From: Kitasatospora mediocidica KCTC 9733
GTDB taxonomy: Bacteria > Actinomycetota > Actinomycetes > Streptomycetales > Streptomycetaceae
NCBI RefSeq assembly: GCF_000744225.1
Contig: NZ_JQLN01000004.1
Location: 806,001-870,000 of the forward strand
Direction of reading: 5' to 3'
DNA length: 64,000 bases
The translations under genes and the position numbers were made by a program. The notes beneath the pieces are model-generated. The model did not search any database. It had not been told where the DNA came from and worked only from the letters and a program-made list of their open reading frames with translations. Shown piece after piece: positions 9,089 through 20,500 of this stretch. Numbering within the stretch: position 1 is the first letter of the stretch; every line of letters starts with the position of its first letter.

Positions 9089-10003
9089 ATGGCCCACGTG
9101 CTCGGTCAGAACCAGTACGGCAAGGCAGAGAACCGGATCGTCCGGGTCTACCGCGACAGCACCCGCCACGAGATCAAGGACCTGAACGTCTCGGTCGCCC
9201 TCTCCGGCGATCTCGACGACGTCCACCTCACCGGCTCGAACGCCAACTGCCTGCCCACCGACACCACCAAGAACACCGTCTTCGCGTTCGCGAAGGAGTA
9301 CGGCATCGAGTCGGCGGAGGCCTTCGGCATCACGCTGGCGAAGCACTTCGTGGACAACAACGAGCCGATCCACCGCGCCCGGATCCGGATCGAGGAATAC
9401 ACCTGGGACCGGATCAAGACCCCGGACAACTCCTCGCGCTTCATAGGGTCCGAGGAGGTCGGACACTCCTTCTCGCGCAACGGCGGTGAGGTCCGCACCT
9501 GCGAGATCACCTACGACGGCAGCACCGTCCAGGTCATCTCCGGGCTGAAGGACCTGGTCGTGATGAACACCACGAACTCCGAGTTCTGGGGCTACATCAA
9601 GGACAAGTACACCACCCTGAAGGAGGCCTACGACCGCATCCTGGCCACCCAGGTGACGGCCCGTTGGAAGTACTCCTTCAGCGGCGCGGAGGACGAGGCC
9701 CAGCCGAACTGGAACCGTTCCTACGCCCACATCCGCCGCCACATGCTGGAGGCGTTCGCGGAGACCTACTCCTACTCGCTCCAGCAGACGCTGCACGCGA
9801 TGGGCACCCGGGTGCTGAACAACCGGGCCGAGGTGGACGAGGTCCGCCTGGAGCTCCCGAACAAGCACCACTTCCTCGTCGACCTGGAGCCCTTCGGCCT
9901 CAAGAACGACAACGAGGTGTACTACGCCGCCGACCGGATGTATGGCCTGATCGAGGGCACCGTGCACCGCGAGGGCGTCGTCCCGGTCATCCCGGTCGCC
10001 TGA
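9089..10003 (+). CDS. uox: Urate oxidase (uricase)
   Basis: Cofactor-free oxidation of urate to 5-hydroxyisourate with release of H2O2. The 304 residues begin MAHVLGQNQYGKAENRIVRV; the Lys of YGK and the Thr in LPTDTTKNTV form the recognised catalytic dyad, and FAKEYGIESAEAFGITLAKH, RIRIEEYTWDRI and the C-terminal NEVYYAADRMYGLIEGTV are family blocks. Normal tetramer-forming length. The ATG at 9089 follows AGGAG at about 7 nt. The H2O2 it makes explains the catalase in the divergently placed allantoin operon. Confidence 0.98.
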   Translation: MAHVLGQNQYGKAENRIVRVYRDSTRHEIKDLNVSVALSGDLDDVHLTGSNANCLPTDTTKNTVFAFAKEYGIESAEAFGITLAKHFVDNNEPIHRARIRIEEYTWDRIKTPDNSSRFIGSEEVGHSFSRNGGEVRTCEITYDGSTVQVISGLKDLVVMNTTNSEFWGYIKDKYTTLKEAYDRILATQVTARWKYSFSGAEDEAQPNWNRSYAHIRRHMLEAFAETYSYSLQQTLHAMGTRVLNNRAEVDEVRLELPNKHHFLVDLEPFGLKNDNEVYYAADRMYGLIEGTVHREGVVPVIPVA

Positions 10004-10030
10004 CCGACCGGTCGTCCGGCCGACGCGGTC

Positions 10031-10083
10031 CGCTCCGTACCGCCCCCGCAACCGCCTCCCCGCGGCGTGGACGGTACGGAGCG
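10031..10083 (+). terminator. Inverted repeat between uricase and deaminase
   Basis: A perfect 12-bp inverted repeat, CGCTCCGTACCG (10031-10042) with CGGTACGGAGCG (10072-10083), lies in the 182-bp gap. With a 29-nt loop and no T-run it could be a weak terminator or mRNA-processing structure setting different levels for the last gene. Confidence 0.4.
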
Positions 10084-10185
10084 TCGTCGCATCCCGAGGG
10101 ATTCTCGTACCGCCGTCCCGCCCTCGGGACACCAACAGCTCCGACGGCGGTCGCTCCTCCCCCACCGCACCCTTGGAGAGACACC

Positions 10186-11568
10186 ATGGCCGTCCAGCCT
10201 CCGCCCGCCGACCAGCGGATCGTGATCGAGAACGTCGCCGTCGCCACGGTCGACGCCAACGACACCGAGTACGCCCGGGGCCACGTCGTGATCCTCGGCA
10301 ACAAGATCGAGTCGGTCGGCGACGGCCCCGCCCCGCAGTGGCTGGACAACGTGGTGCGCCGGATCAACGGCGAAGGCCATCTGATCACCCCCGGCCTGGT
10401 CAACACCCACCACCACTTCTACCAGTGGATCACCCGGGGCCTGGCCCAGGACAACATCCTCTTCGACTGGCTGGTCGCGCTCTACCCGACCTGGTCGCGG
10501 ATCGACGACAAGCTGGTGCACGCCGCCGCCCAGGGTTCGGCCGCCGCGCTGCTGAAGTCCGGTTGCACCACCGCGAGCGACCACCACTACGTCTTCCCGA
10601 AGGACGGCGGCGACATCCTGGGCGCCGAGATCGAGGCCGTCCAGGAGCTGGGCATGCGCTTCACCGCGCTGCGCGGCTCGATGGACCGCAGCAAGAAGGA
10701 CGGCGGCCTGCCGCCGGACCACGCGGTCGAGAAGACCGAGGACATCCTGATCGCCTCCGAGGCCGCCGTGGACCGCTACCACGACGCCTCCTTCGACTCG
10801 ATGCTGCAGATCGCCATCGCGCCCTGTTCGCCGTTCTCGGTCTCCACCGAGCTGATGCGCGAGGCCGCCGTGCTGGCCCGCCGCAAGGGCGTCCGACTGC
10901 ACACCCACGGCTCGGAGACGGCCGAGGAGGAGCAGTTCTGCAAGGAGCTGTTCGGGATGGGCCCGACCGACTACTTCGAGTCCACCGGCTGGCTGGGCGA
11001 GGACGTCTGGATGGCGCACTGCGTCCACATGAACGACTCGGACATCGCCAAGTTCGCCGAGACCGGCACCGGTGTCGCACACTGCCCGTCCTCCAACGCC
11101 CGCCTCGCGGCCGGCATCGCCCGCGTCCCGGACATGCTCCGGGCTGGCGTGCCGGTCGGCCTGGGCGTGGACGGCACCGCCTCCAACGAGTCGGGTGAGC
11201 TCGGCACCGAGCTGCGCAACGCGCTGCTGATCAACCGTCTGCACGGCAGCCCGAAGGCGCTCACCGCCCGCAGCTCGCTGCGCCTGGGCACCATGGGCGG
11301 CGCCCGGGTGCTCGGCCGGCACAACGAGATCGGCTCGATCGAGGTCGGCAAGCTCGCCGACCTGGCGCTGTGGAAGATCGACGGCATCATGCACTCCTCG
11401 ATCGCCGACCCGGTGGCCGCCCTCACGCTGGGCGCCCTGCCGCCGCTGTCCGTGCTCTTCGTCAACGGCAACGCCGTCGTCGAGAAGGGCAACCTGACCA
11501 CGGTGAACGAGGACCGGATCGCCCTGGCCTGCGCCAAGGCAGCCCGTGAGCTGGCCGCCCGCGGCTGA
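10186..11568 (+). CDS. 8-oxoguanine deaminase-type amidohydrolase
   Basis: Metal-dependent deaminase of the guanine/8-oxoguanine/atrazine chlorohydrolase family. The 460 residues show the amidohydrolase ligands in order: LVNTHHHFYQW (HxH), CTTASDHHYVFPKD, RLHTHGSETAEEE, MAHCVHMN and GLGVDGTASNESG (Asp). The DHHYVFP and HTHGSETxEEE stretches are those of 8-oxoguanine deaminases, which give urate directly, a fitting substrate source for the uricase next door. ATG 10186 has GGAGAG 5 nt upstream. Guanine or another purine as substrate cannot be excluded from sequence alone. Confidence 0.85.
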   Translation: MAVQPPPADQRIVIENVAVATVDANDTEYARGHVVILGNKIESVGDGPAPQWLDNVVRRINGEGHLITPGLVNTHHHFYQWITRGLAQDNILFDWLVALYPTWSRIDDKLVHAAAQGSAAALLKSGCTTASDHHYVFPKDGGDILGAEIEAVQELGMRFTALRGSMDRSKKDGGLPPDHAVEKTEDILIASEAAVDRYHDASFDSMLQIAIAPCSPFSVSTELMREAAVLARRKGVRLHTHGSETAEEEQFCKELFGMGPTDYFESTGWLGEDVWMAHCVHMNDSDIAKFAETGTGVAHCPSSNARLAAGIARVPDMLRAGVPVGLGVDGTASNESGELGTELRNALLINRLHGSPKALTARSSLRLGTMGGARVLGRHNEIGSIEVGKLADLALWKIDGIMHSSIADPVAALTLGALPPLSVLFVNGNAVVEKGNLTTVNEDRIALACAKAARELAARG

Positions 11569-11581
11569 CCCCGCCTCACCC

Positions 11582-11796
11582 CGATGGGGAAGTCGGTCCG
11601 GCCGACTTCCCCATCGATCCCCCTGAACTCCGGGCCGCCCAGGGACGGTGCGTGACCCGGACTCCGTCCGCCCCAGCCGGGGCGGACGGACCGCAGCCCC
11701 GGACCCACGGCGAGGGTCCGGGGCTGTGGCGTGCCCATCGTGCCGTACGCGGGCACAACAGAGGGCCCGGGATGCTCGACGAGCATCCCGGGCCCT
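11582..11796. terminator. Four hairpins between convergent genes
   Basis: Perfect inverted repeats of 15 bp (11582-11596/11602-11616), 11 bp (11664-11674/11679-11689), 13 bp (11694-11706/11714-11726) and 16 bp (11762-11777/11781-11796) fill the gap between the deaminase and gcl stops. They are bidirectional terminator candidates without T-runs, as is usual in streptomycetes. Confidence 0.8.
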
Positions 11797-11807
11797 GCGT
11801 TCGTGCG

Positions 11808-13595
<1,788 letters not shown>

Positions 13596-13615
13596 CGGGT
13601 GTCTCCTGCGGTCAG

Positions 13616-13718
13616 TTCCACGATACGGAATTTGGGTTTTGGTATGCGAAATAAAAGTACGGCGAGGCCGGGCGAGGCGTCAAGAGTTCAGCTGACCCAT
13701 CTTCAACAACTCGTTGAA
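13616..13718 (-). promoter_or_regulatory. gcl promoter with class A and class B palindromes
   Basis: Minus-strand TTGACG (13678-13683), 18-bp spacer and TACTTT (13654-13659) form a clear promoter. TTCCACGATACGGAA (13616-13630) lies in the leader. TTCAACAACTCGTTGAA (13702-13718) lies 18 bp upstream of the -35. The sites frame the promoter and suggest two regulators or two modes of one. Confidence 0.75.
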
Positions 13719-13803
13719 GCTCTGGCCATTGGTGATCTCACCAGGAGAAATGCCCGATATGGCCGCCCTTCTTGGACGCCGCCGCCGCGCCTTGAACGAC
13801 AGA

Positions 13804-13831
13804 GAGCCACCGGCGAGATCGCCGGTGGCTC
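13804..13831 (-). terminator. Hairpin after the allophanate-hydrolase-like gene
   Basis: GAGCCACCGGCGA (13804-13816) and its complement (13819-13831) make a stem of at least 12 bp just beyond the stop at 13855. Confidence 0.7.
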
Positions 13832-13854
13832 AGGGGGGAAGGGGGTAGAGGTGA

Positions 13855-14244
13855 CTAGAAGGTACGGCCCAGGGTCGCCAGGTAGGCGCGCCAGCCACCG
13901 AACTCGGTGATCTCCTTGTGCACCCCGCGCTCCAGCTCACCGCGGCCCAGCACCATGGAGAAGCAGGCACTCCCGTCGGCCAGCTTGATGACGCCGAACT
14001 CCAGCTCGCCCGGCTCGCCGGGCAGCAGGACGTCGCGCAGGAACTCCAGGCTCACCTCGTACAACTCGCCCTCGATCGCGGTGTCGACCGCCGGGTCGGG
14101 CAGCAGGCCGGGGCAGACGTCGCGGATGGAGAAGAACCGGTGGCCCGGCGCCGTGCTGACGACACCGAGCAACGGGGCGTCGCCGAGCAGCGCGTGGAAC
14201 TCGCCGCCGCGCATCGCCTGACCGTTGAGGAACATGCGGACCAT
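13855..14244 (-). CDS. Allophanate hydrolase-related (gamma-glutamylcyclotransferase-like) protein
   Basis: A 129-residue single-domain protein starting MVRMFLNGQAMRGGEFHALL, with GELYEVSLEFLRDVLLPGEP and ELEFGVIKLADGSACFSMVL, the pattern of the small C-terminal domain of allophanate hydrolases (AtzF_C / gamma-glutamylcyclotransferase-like fold) occurring alone. ATG 14244 has GAAGGG about 8 nt upstream. It lies 84 nt after aceB and ends in a hairpin, so it belongs to an aceB operon under AllR-type control. Its activity is unknown. A role at the urea or ureidoglycolate end of allantoin breakdown is inferred from context only. Confidence 0.75.
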   Translation of the reverse strand: MVRMFLNGQAMRGGEFHALLGDAPLLGVVSTAPGHRFFSIRDVCPGLLPDPAVDTAIEGELYEVSLEFLRDVLLPGEPGELEFGVIKLADGSACFSMVLGRGELERGVHKEITEFGGWRAYLATLGRTF

Positions 14245-14328
14245 GGATGGAACCCTTCAGCTGGAAAAGCGCACGGTCCGCCGGGGACAGATCGCCCCGG
14301 CGGACCGTACGAAACGGCAGTAAGCGGC

Positions 14329-15981
<1,653 letters not shown>

Positions 15982-16071
15982 GGGCAGGACACTCCTTGGA
16001 CGGTTGAGCGTGTGTAAGGAAAGCTCCGGTGGGAACTTCCTCGATCTGAACCCGCCTACTGCCGAGTTCGA

Positions 16072-16125
16072 TTCTGTAAGGTGGAGACTAGTTTCCGCGA
16101 TACAGAATTTCAACGGTTTGTTGAG
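16072..16125. promoter_or_regulatory. aceB-allR divergent control region
   Basis: For aceB (minus) TTGAAA (16108-16113), 17 bp and TAGTCT (16085-16090). The spacer is the class A palindrome TTCCGCGATACAGAA (16093-16107). The class B palindrome (16109-16125, TTCAACGG/TTGTTGAG) overlaps the -35. A weaker class A match reads TTCTGTAAGGTGGAG at 16072-16086 on the other strand. This is the densest site cluster in the window. Confidence 0.75.
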
Positions 16126-16173
16126 GTAGATCGCTGGGAGCCTACTCCTCCCCCGAGAGCAAAGGGAACGCCG

Positions 16174-16968
16174 GTGGCCACCACCCCCGTCGCAGCATCG
16201 ACAGGCTCCGACCGCAGTGCGGGAAGCGTGCAGTCCGTCGAGCGCGCCTTCCTGCTCCTGGAAGCGCTCGCCGACTCCGGCGGCATCGCCACCCTCAGCG
16301 AACTGTCGACCACCTCGGGCCTGCCGATGCCCACCATCCACCGGCTGGTTCGTACCCTCGCGCAGCAGGGTTATGTCCGCCAGGACACCGCGCGTCGCTA
16401 CACCCTCGGTCCGCGGCTGATCCGGCTCGGCGAGACGGCCGGCCGGCTGCTCGGCAGCTGGGCCCGCCCGTACCTGGCCGAGCTGATGGAGGCCACCGGC
16501 GAGACCGCCAACCTGGCGGTGCTGGAGGGCGGCGACGTCGTCTACGTCGGGCAGGTCCAGTCCCGGCGCTCGATGCGGATGTTCACCGAGGTCGGCCGCC
16601 GGGTGCAGCCGCACTGCACCGGCGTCGGCAAGGCGCTGCTCGCCCAGCTCCCCGAGGACGAGGCCCGGGCCGTGCTCGGTACCCAGCCGCTGCCCGCCCA
16701 CACCGCCTTCACCGTCACCGACCCGACCGCGCTCTTCGCCCAGCTGGCCCAGGCCCGCGAGGCCGGCTACGTGGTGGACGACCAGGAGCAGGAGATCGGC
16801 GTGCGCTGCATCGCGGTGGCCGTCCCGGGTGCGCCGACCCCCACCGCCCTGTCGGTCTCCGGCCCCGAGGCCCGCATCCGCGCGCTGGAGGAGCAGGCCG
16901 GCAGCGCCTCACTGGTCCCGGTGATGCGCCAGATCGCCGAACGGCTGGGACACGTCCTGGCGCCCTGA
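16174..16968 (+). CDS. allR: IclR-family transcriptional regulator, AllR-like
   Basis: Likely repressor of ureide and glyoxylate genes. The 264 residues have an N-terminal winged HTH (SVERAFLLLEALADSGGIAT, then LSELSTTSGLPMPTIHRLVR) and an IclR effector domain with GETANLAVLEGGDVVYVGQV, HCTGVGKALLAQL and YVVDDQEQEIGVRCIAVAV. GTG 16174 is chosen because AAAGGG lies 7 nt upstream; a reading from 16081 would translate the promoter sites. It is divergent from aceB. An IclR-type AllR represses the allantoin pathway in Streptomyces coelicolor, which supports the assignment; which palindrome it binds is not known from sequence. Confidence 0.88.
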   Translation: MATTPVAASTGSDRSAGSVQSVERAFLLLEALADSGGIATLSELSTTSGLPMPTIHRLVRTLAQQGYVRQDTARRYTLGPRLIRLGETAGRLLGSWARPYLAELMEATGETANLAVLEGGDVVYVGQVQSRRSMRMFTEVGRRVQPHCTGVGKALLAQLPEDEARAVLGTQPLPAHTAFTVTDPTALFAQLAQAREAGYVVDDQEQEIGVRCIAVAVPGAPTPTALSVSGPEARIRALEEQAGSASLVPVMRQIAERLGHVLAP

Positions 16969-16984
16969 GGCCGGATACCGGATA

Positions 16985-17030
16985 TACGCCGACGCCCCGG
17001 ACCACTGCGGTGGTCCGGGGCGTCGGCGTA
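16985..17030. terminator. Strong bidirectional hairpin between allR and GH16
   Basis: A perfect 21-bp stem (16985-17005 with 17010-17030) and 4-nt loop separate the convergent stops. Confidence 0.9.
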
Positions 17031-17037
17031 GGGGTTT

Positions 17038-18225
17038 CTAGCGGTAGACCCGCACGTAGTCCGCCGCGAAGCTGATCGGGGCGGTGCCCTGCGGGCCCGG
17101 GTGGTACTGCCCCGCGCCGACCGACAGGTTGAGGATCAGGTACGCCGACCAGTTGGCGCCCACACCGGTGTTGTCGGAGAAGACCTTGGTCCCGTTCACG
17201 TACCAGTCCACCGAGTTGGCGCCGTAGTACGTACCGATGGTCACCCACTGGCCGGGGGCCACCGCCGAGGCGTTGGTCCAGTAGTCCTGGCCGGGGTTGA
17301 CGTGGTTGGTCAGCTCCAGCAGGTTCGGGTTGTCCGGGTGGTACTCGAAGGAGTCGACCTCGTTGCCACCGTTCTGCCAGGTCCACAGCGCCGGCCAGGC
17401 ACCGGAGCCGCCGGGCAGCTGGACCCGGGCCTCGGCGTAGTCGCCGGTCTTGACCTTGAAGCCCTCGGCGGTGCCCTCGGTGGTGAGCAGCCCGGTGGTC
17501 CAGGCCTGCTTGCCGTTCTCCAGGGTGTGGCTGCTGGGCTGCGCGGTGAAGGTCGCCACGCCGTTCGCGGTCTGCACGTCGGACGGGTCGAGCCAGTCGA
17601 GCTTGTTGTCGTCCGGGTTGTGGGTGCCGTACTTGTAGGCGGTGCTGGTCGAGGACTGCCAGTGCGAGTCCTGGGCGAGCGGGGTGCTGAACTCGTCCGA
17701 CCAGGTCAGGTTCTTGCCCGCGACGGGCGAGGCCGGGACCACGGGGGCCGGGGTGGGCGCCGGGGTCGGGGTCGGCGCCGGGGTCGGCGCCGGGGTGGGC
17801 GTCGGGGTGGGCTTGGCGGCCGCGCCGACGGTGAGGGTCTGCGTGGTCAGGTTGTGCCAGGCGCCGGCGGTGTCCTGGTAGAAGCCGAACTCGTTGTACG
17901 TCCCGGCCGGCAGCGTGCGCGCGCCGGTGGTCAGGGTGAGGCCGCCGGGGCAGATCTGCGCGTTGGAGCGCGAGCCGGGGAAGTCGAGGTTGTTACCGGC
18001 GGCGTCACGCACCCCCACGCCCACCGTGCGGACGGTGAAGCAGGAGGAGGAGTGCAGGGTCAGGGTGGCGGTGGTCGAGGCCCCGGCGACGGCCGAGGTC
18101 GGGGTCAACCGGTCCTGGGTGACGCGCGGCGCGGAGGCCTGGGCCTGGGAGACCACGGGCACGGTCAGCAGGCCGACCACTCCGGCTATCGCGCCCAGGC
18201 GTGCGGGGGTACCAGAAAAGTTCAT
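17038..18225 (-). CDS. Secreted glycoside hydrolase family 16
   Basis: Extracellular beta-glucanase-type enzyme. The 395 residues comprise a signal peptide (MNFSGTPARLGAIAGVVGLL ending at SQAQA), an N-terminal beta-rich domain to about residue 150 with a Cys pair, a Thr/Pro/Ala linker (TPTPTPAPTPAP), and a GH16 domain from about residue 190 with NLTWSDEFSTPL, WPALWTWQNGG, the catalytic motif EVDSFE, and the final ISFAADYVRVYR. ATG 18225 follows GAGGAA. The leader is a c-di-AMP-type riboswitch, tying expression to second-messenger and cell-wall state. Substrate (laminarin, other beta-glucan, galactan) cannot be fixed. Confidence 0.92.
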   Translation of the reverse strand: MNFSGTPARLGAIAGVVGLLTVPVVSQAQASAPRVTQDRLTPTSAVAGASTTATLTLHSSSCFTVRTVGVGVRDAAGNNLDFPGSRSNAQICPGGLTLTTGARTLPAGTYNEFGFYQDTAGAWHNLTTQTLTVGAAAKPTPTPTPAPTPAPTPTPAPTPAPVVPASPVAGKNLTWSDEFSTPLAQDSHWQSSTSTAYKYGTHNPDDNKLDWLDPSDVQTANGVATFTAQPSSHTLENGKQAWTTGLLTTEGTAEGFKVKTGDYAEARVQLPGGSGAWPALWTWQNGGNEVDSFEYHPDNPNLLELTNHVNPGQDYWTNASAVAPGQWVTIGTYYGANSVDWYVNGTKVFSDNTGVGANWSAYLILNLSVGAGQYHPGPQGTAPISFAADYVRVYR

Positions 18226-18237
18226 GGGGTTCCTCTG

Positions 18238-18450
18238 CGACGCCTGCGAGGTGAGCTGTCGGGTTGGGGTCTGAGGTCGACCCTGCCGCCGGTGGGACGG
18301 CGGCTTCACCCCGAGCCGCGGCCCCGCGCCCGGTTGCATGCGCGGGCGGGGTCGCGGCGACTGACCTGGTTCCCCCGCTCCTGCCCATGCGGTGCCGTGG
18401 TGCCCGCCGGCGGGTGGGCAGGACTCGGCGTCCCGGCGGCAGGGCCCGCC
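18238..18450 (-). ncRNA. ydaO/yuaA-type (cyclic di-AMP) riboswitch
   Basis: The GH16 leader, read on the minus strand, contains the ordered conserved blocks of the actinobacterial ydaO element: GCCGAGTCC (near 18421-18430), GGGGGAACC (18368-18376), GGGGTGAAG (18304-18312) and CCCCAACCCGACAGCTCACC followed by TCGCAGGCG (18241-18269). In streptomycetes this class controls cell-wall hydrolase genes and is an OFF switch at high c-di-AMP. The call comes from motif recognition, not a covariance search. Confidence 0.9.
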
Positions 18451-18467
18451 AGAGGCGGACGACTTGC

Positions 18468-18497
18468 AGCGTAGGCAGACGGTTCGCGTGCGGACAA
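18468..18497 (-). promoter_or_regulatory. Promoter of the riboswitch-GH16 transcript
   Basis: Minus-strand TTGTCC (18492-18497), 18-bp spacer, TACGCT (18468-18473). Transcription would begin near 18461, just before the first riboswitch block. Confidence 0.65.
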
Positions 18498-18522
18498 GGC
18501 GCTGTCGGAAAGGTCACACGAC

Positions 18523-19305
18523 CTAAAGCCTGGTGCTCGCCGTCCGCCACAGGGTCGCGGCCGCCAGCCGGCTGTGCACCCGCAGCTTGGCGTAGACGTG
18601 TTCCAGGTGCTTGTCCACGGTGCGCTCGCAGATGTCCAGCCGGCGCCCGATCTGACGGTCGGTCAGCCCGTGCGCGAGCAGGTCCAGGACCGCGGTCTCG
18701 CGCGCCGTGAGGTCGGCCGGCAGCCGTACGGGCGGGGCGAGGCGGTCCAGGCCGTGGCTCAGCCGGGCCCGCAGCAGCGTGGCGGCCTCGACGTCGGTAT
18801 CCGCGAAGTCGCTGCCGGTGCGGTTCACCACCAGGCAGACGGTGCGCCGCCCGCTGCGCGCCCAGCCCGCCGGGAAGGCGGTGGCCAACTGGTACTCGGC
18901 GCCCGCCCCACGCAGCGCCTCGGCGTAGGTGCCCAGCCGGTGGTACTCGGTGCGCGACTGGAGGTCGGAGCGGCGCATCGGCCGGCCGCTGCCGGTGTCG
19001 GTGTGCCGGAAGAGCGAGTCGGCGGGCGCGTGGCGGAAGAAGCCGGCCAGCGCCTCGGGGCCGAAGAGCCCGGCCGGCGCGGTGATCGGGTGCCGTCCGG
19101 CGGGGGTACGGACCGACCAGGTGAGGCTGTCCCCCGGGACGGCCCGGAGCAGCGCCGGGAACAGCGCCGGGAGGAGCGTCTCCTCGTCGACGGCGTCGAG
19201 AAGCAGGTCGATCACGGCGAAGATCCGCCGCAGACCGGCCTCCCCGGACGGAGTCACCTCAAAAGCGTGCTCCGCCCGGGGAGGCCGGTCAAGCCGGCCC
19301 GACAT
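18523..19305 (-). CDS. LuxR-family transcriptional regulator
   Basis: A 260-residue regulator with a C-terminal LuxR/GerE HTH: LTARETAVLDLLAHGLTDRQ, IGRRLDICERTVDKHLEHVY, AKLRVHSRLAA (residues about 197-250). The N-terminal about 190 residues lack a receiver domain and resemble an unclassified sensory region (AVPGDSLTWSVRTPAGRHP). It begins 7 nt after the methyltransferase stop, so the two are probably one transcript. Targets are unknown. ATG at 19305. Confidence 0.85.
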   Translation of the reverse strand: MSGRLDRPPRAEHAFEVTPSGEAGLRRIFAVIDLLLDAVDEETLLPALFPALLRAVPGDSLTWSVRTPAGRHPITAPAGLFGPEALAGFFRHAPADSLFRHTDTGSGRPMRRSDLQSRTEYHRLGTYAEALRGAGAEYQLATAFPAGWARSGRRTVCLVVNRTGSDFADTDVEAATLLRARLSHGLDRLAPPVRLPADLTARETAVLDLLAHGLTDRQIGRRLDICERTVDKHLEHVYAKLRVHSRLAAATLWRTASTRL

Positions 19306-19312
19306 TCCGGCT

Positions 19313-20395
19313 CTACCTGCTGGCGGCGTACACCCGGTTCACCGGGGTCTCGGCGGCCAGCTTCCAGTGGTGCAGTCCCGCGTCGTCGGCGATCATGCGC
19401 ATCGCGTCCTCGCCGGCGTGGTTGCCCATCGCGTGCGGCCCGTGCTGGGCCAGCGCCGAGGGCAGGCAGACGGCGACCGACGCGGAGACCACCGCGCGGC
19501 CGATCGGGTTGGCGTTCTCCCGGACGTCCGCCGAGGCGTTGGGCTCCACGATCATGCAGCTGCCGTCGTCGGCGAGCGCCGCGCGGGCGTGCTGCAGGGC
19601 GCTGCCCGGGTCGCCCATGTCGTGCAGGCAGTCGAAGAAGGTGATCAGGTCGTAGTCGTGGCCGGGGAAGTCCTGCGCGGTGGCCACCTCGAAGCTGACC
19701 CGGTCGGCCATGCCGCGTTCCTCGGCGTTGCGGCGGGCCGCCTCGACCGAGGGACGGTGGAAGTCGAAGCCGTGGAACTTGGAGGCCGGGTAGGCCTCGG
19801 CCATCAGCAGCGTCGACCAGCCGTAGCCGCAGCCGATGTCGGCGACCTCCGCGCCCGCGCGCAGCTTGGCGTCGGTGCCGTTCATCGCGGGAATCCACTC
19901 CGGGACCAGCGCGCCGGTGTAGCCGGGCCGGAAGAACTTCGCCGTGCCGGCGAAGAGCGCGCTGCTGTGCTCCTCCCAGCCGACCCCGCGGCCGGTGCGG
20001 AAGGCCTCCATCAGCACGTCCTCGGTGCCGTACAGCGCCTGCATCATGGTGAAGAAGCCGGCCGCGTAGGTCGGCGCGGTCGGGTCGGCCAGCACGGCGG
20101 CGTGCTCGTCCGGCAGCAGGTAGCCGTCCGCGTCGGCGTCGTACGTCACGTACTCGCCGGCCACCTGGGCCGCCAGCCATTCACGTACGTAGCGCTCGTG
20201 CAGACCGGTCCGCTCCGCGAGTTGCGCGGAGGTCATCGACCCCGCGCCGGCCATCGCGGTGTACAGGCCCAGCCGGTCGCCGAGCGAGGTGCACAGTCCG
20301 GCGGCAGCCGCGCCGCCGTCCGTCACCACGCGCATCAGGAACTCCATCACCTTGTCCTGGTCCACGCTGTTCACGGTGTTCTCGCCCATGGCCAT
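19313..20395 (-). CDS. Class I SAM-dependent methyltransferase
   Basis: A 360-residue protein with an N-terminal winged-helix-like region (MTSAQLAERTGLHERYVREW) and a Rossmann methyltransferase domain: motif I VADIGCGYGWSTLLMAEA, motif II KFHGFDFHRPSVEAARR, and DLITFFDCLHDMGDPGSALQ. This layout resembles the mycobacterial Rv2258c type of small-molecule methyltransferase. ATG 20395 is chosen because AGGAGG lies 8 nt upstream; an in-frame GTG nearer the site is too close. It is followed by the LuxR gene. Substrate unknown, and no biosynthetic genes adjoin it. Confidence 0.85.
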   Translation of the reverse strand: MAMGENTVNSVDQDKVMEFLMRVVTDGGAAAAGLCTSLGDRLGLYTAMAGAGSMTSAQLAERTGLHERYVREWLAAQVAGEYVTYDADADGYLLPDEHAAVLADPTAPTYAAGFFTMMQALYGTEDVLMEAFRTGRGVGWEEHSSALFAGTAKFFRPGYTGALVPEWIPAMNGTDAKLRAGAEVADIGCGYGWSTLLMAEAYPASKFHGFDFHRPSVEAARRNAEERGMADRVSFEVATAQDFPGHDYDLITFFDCLHDMGDPGSALQHARAALADDGSCMIVEPNASADVRENANPIGRAVVSASVAVCLPSALAQHGPHAMGNHAGEDAMRMIADDAGLHHWKLAAETPVNRVYAASR

Positions 20396-20500
20396 CCCCA
20401 CCGCCTCCTTCTCCTGCCTCCCTCCAGTGCAGCAAACGGCCGGTGCCCCGCGCCATACGGAGAATCCCGTACGGCGCGGGGCACCCGGCCCGCCGGTGTT

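Noticed and set aside
18523..20395. Methyltransferase plus LuxR regulator as part of a biosynthetic gene cluster
   Set aside because: No polyketide, peptide, terpene or other core synthase lies in the window.
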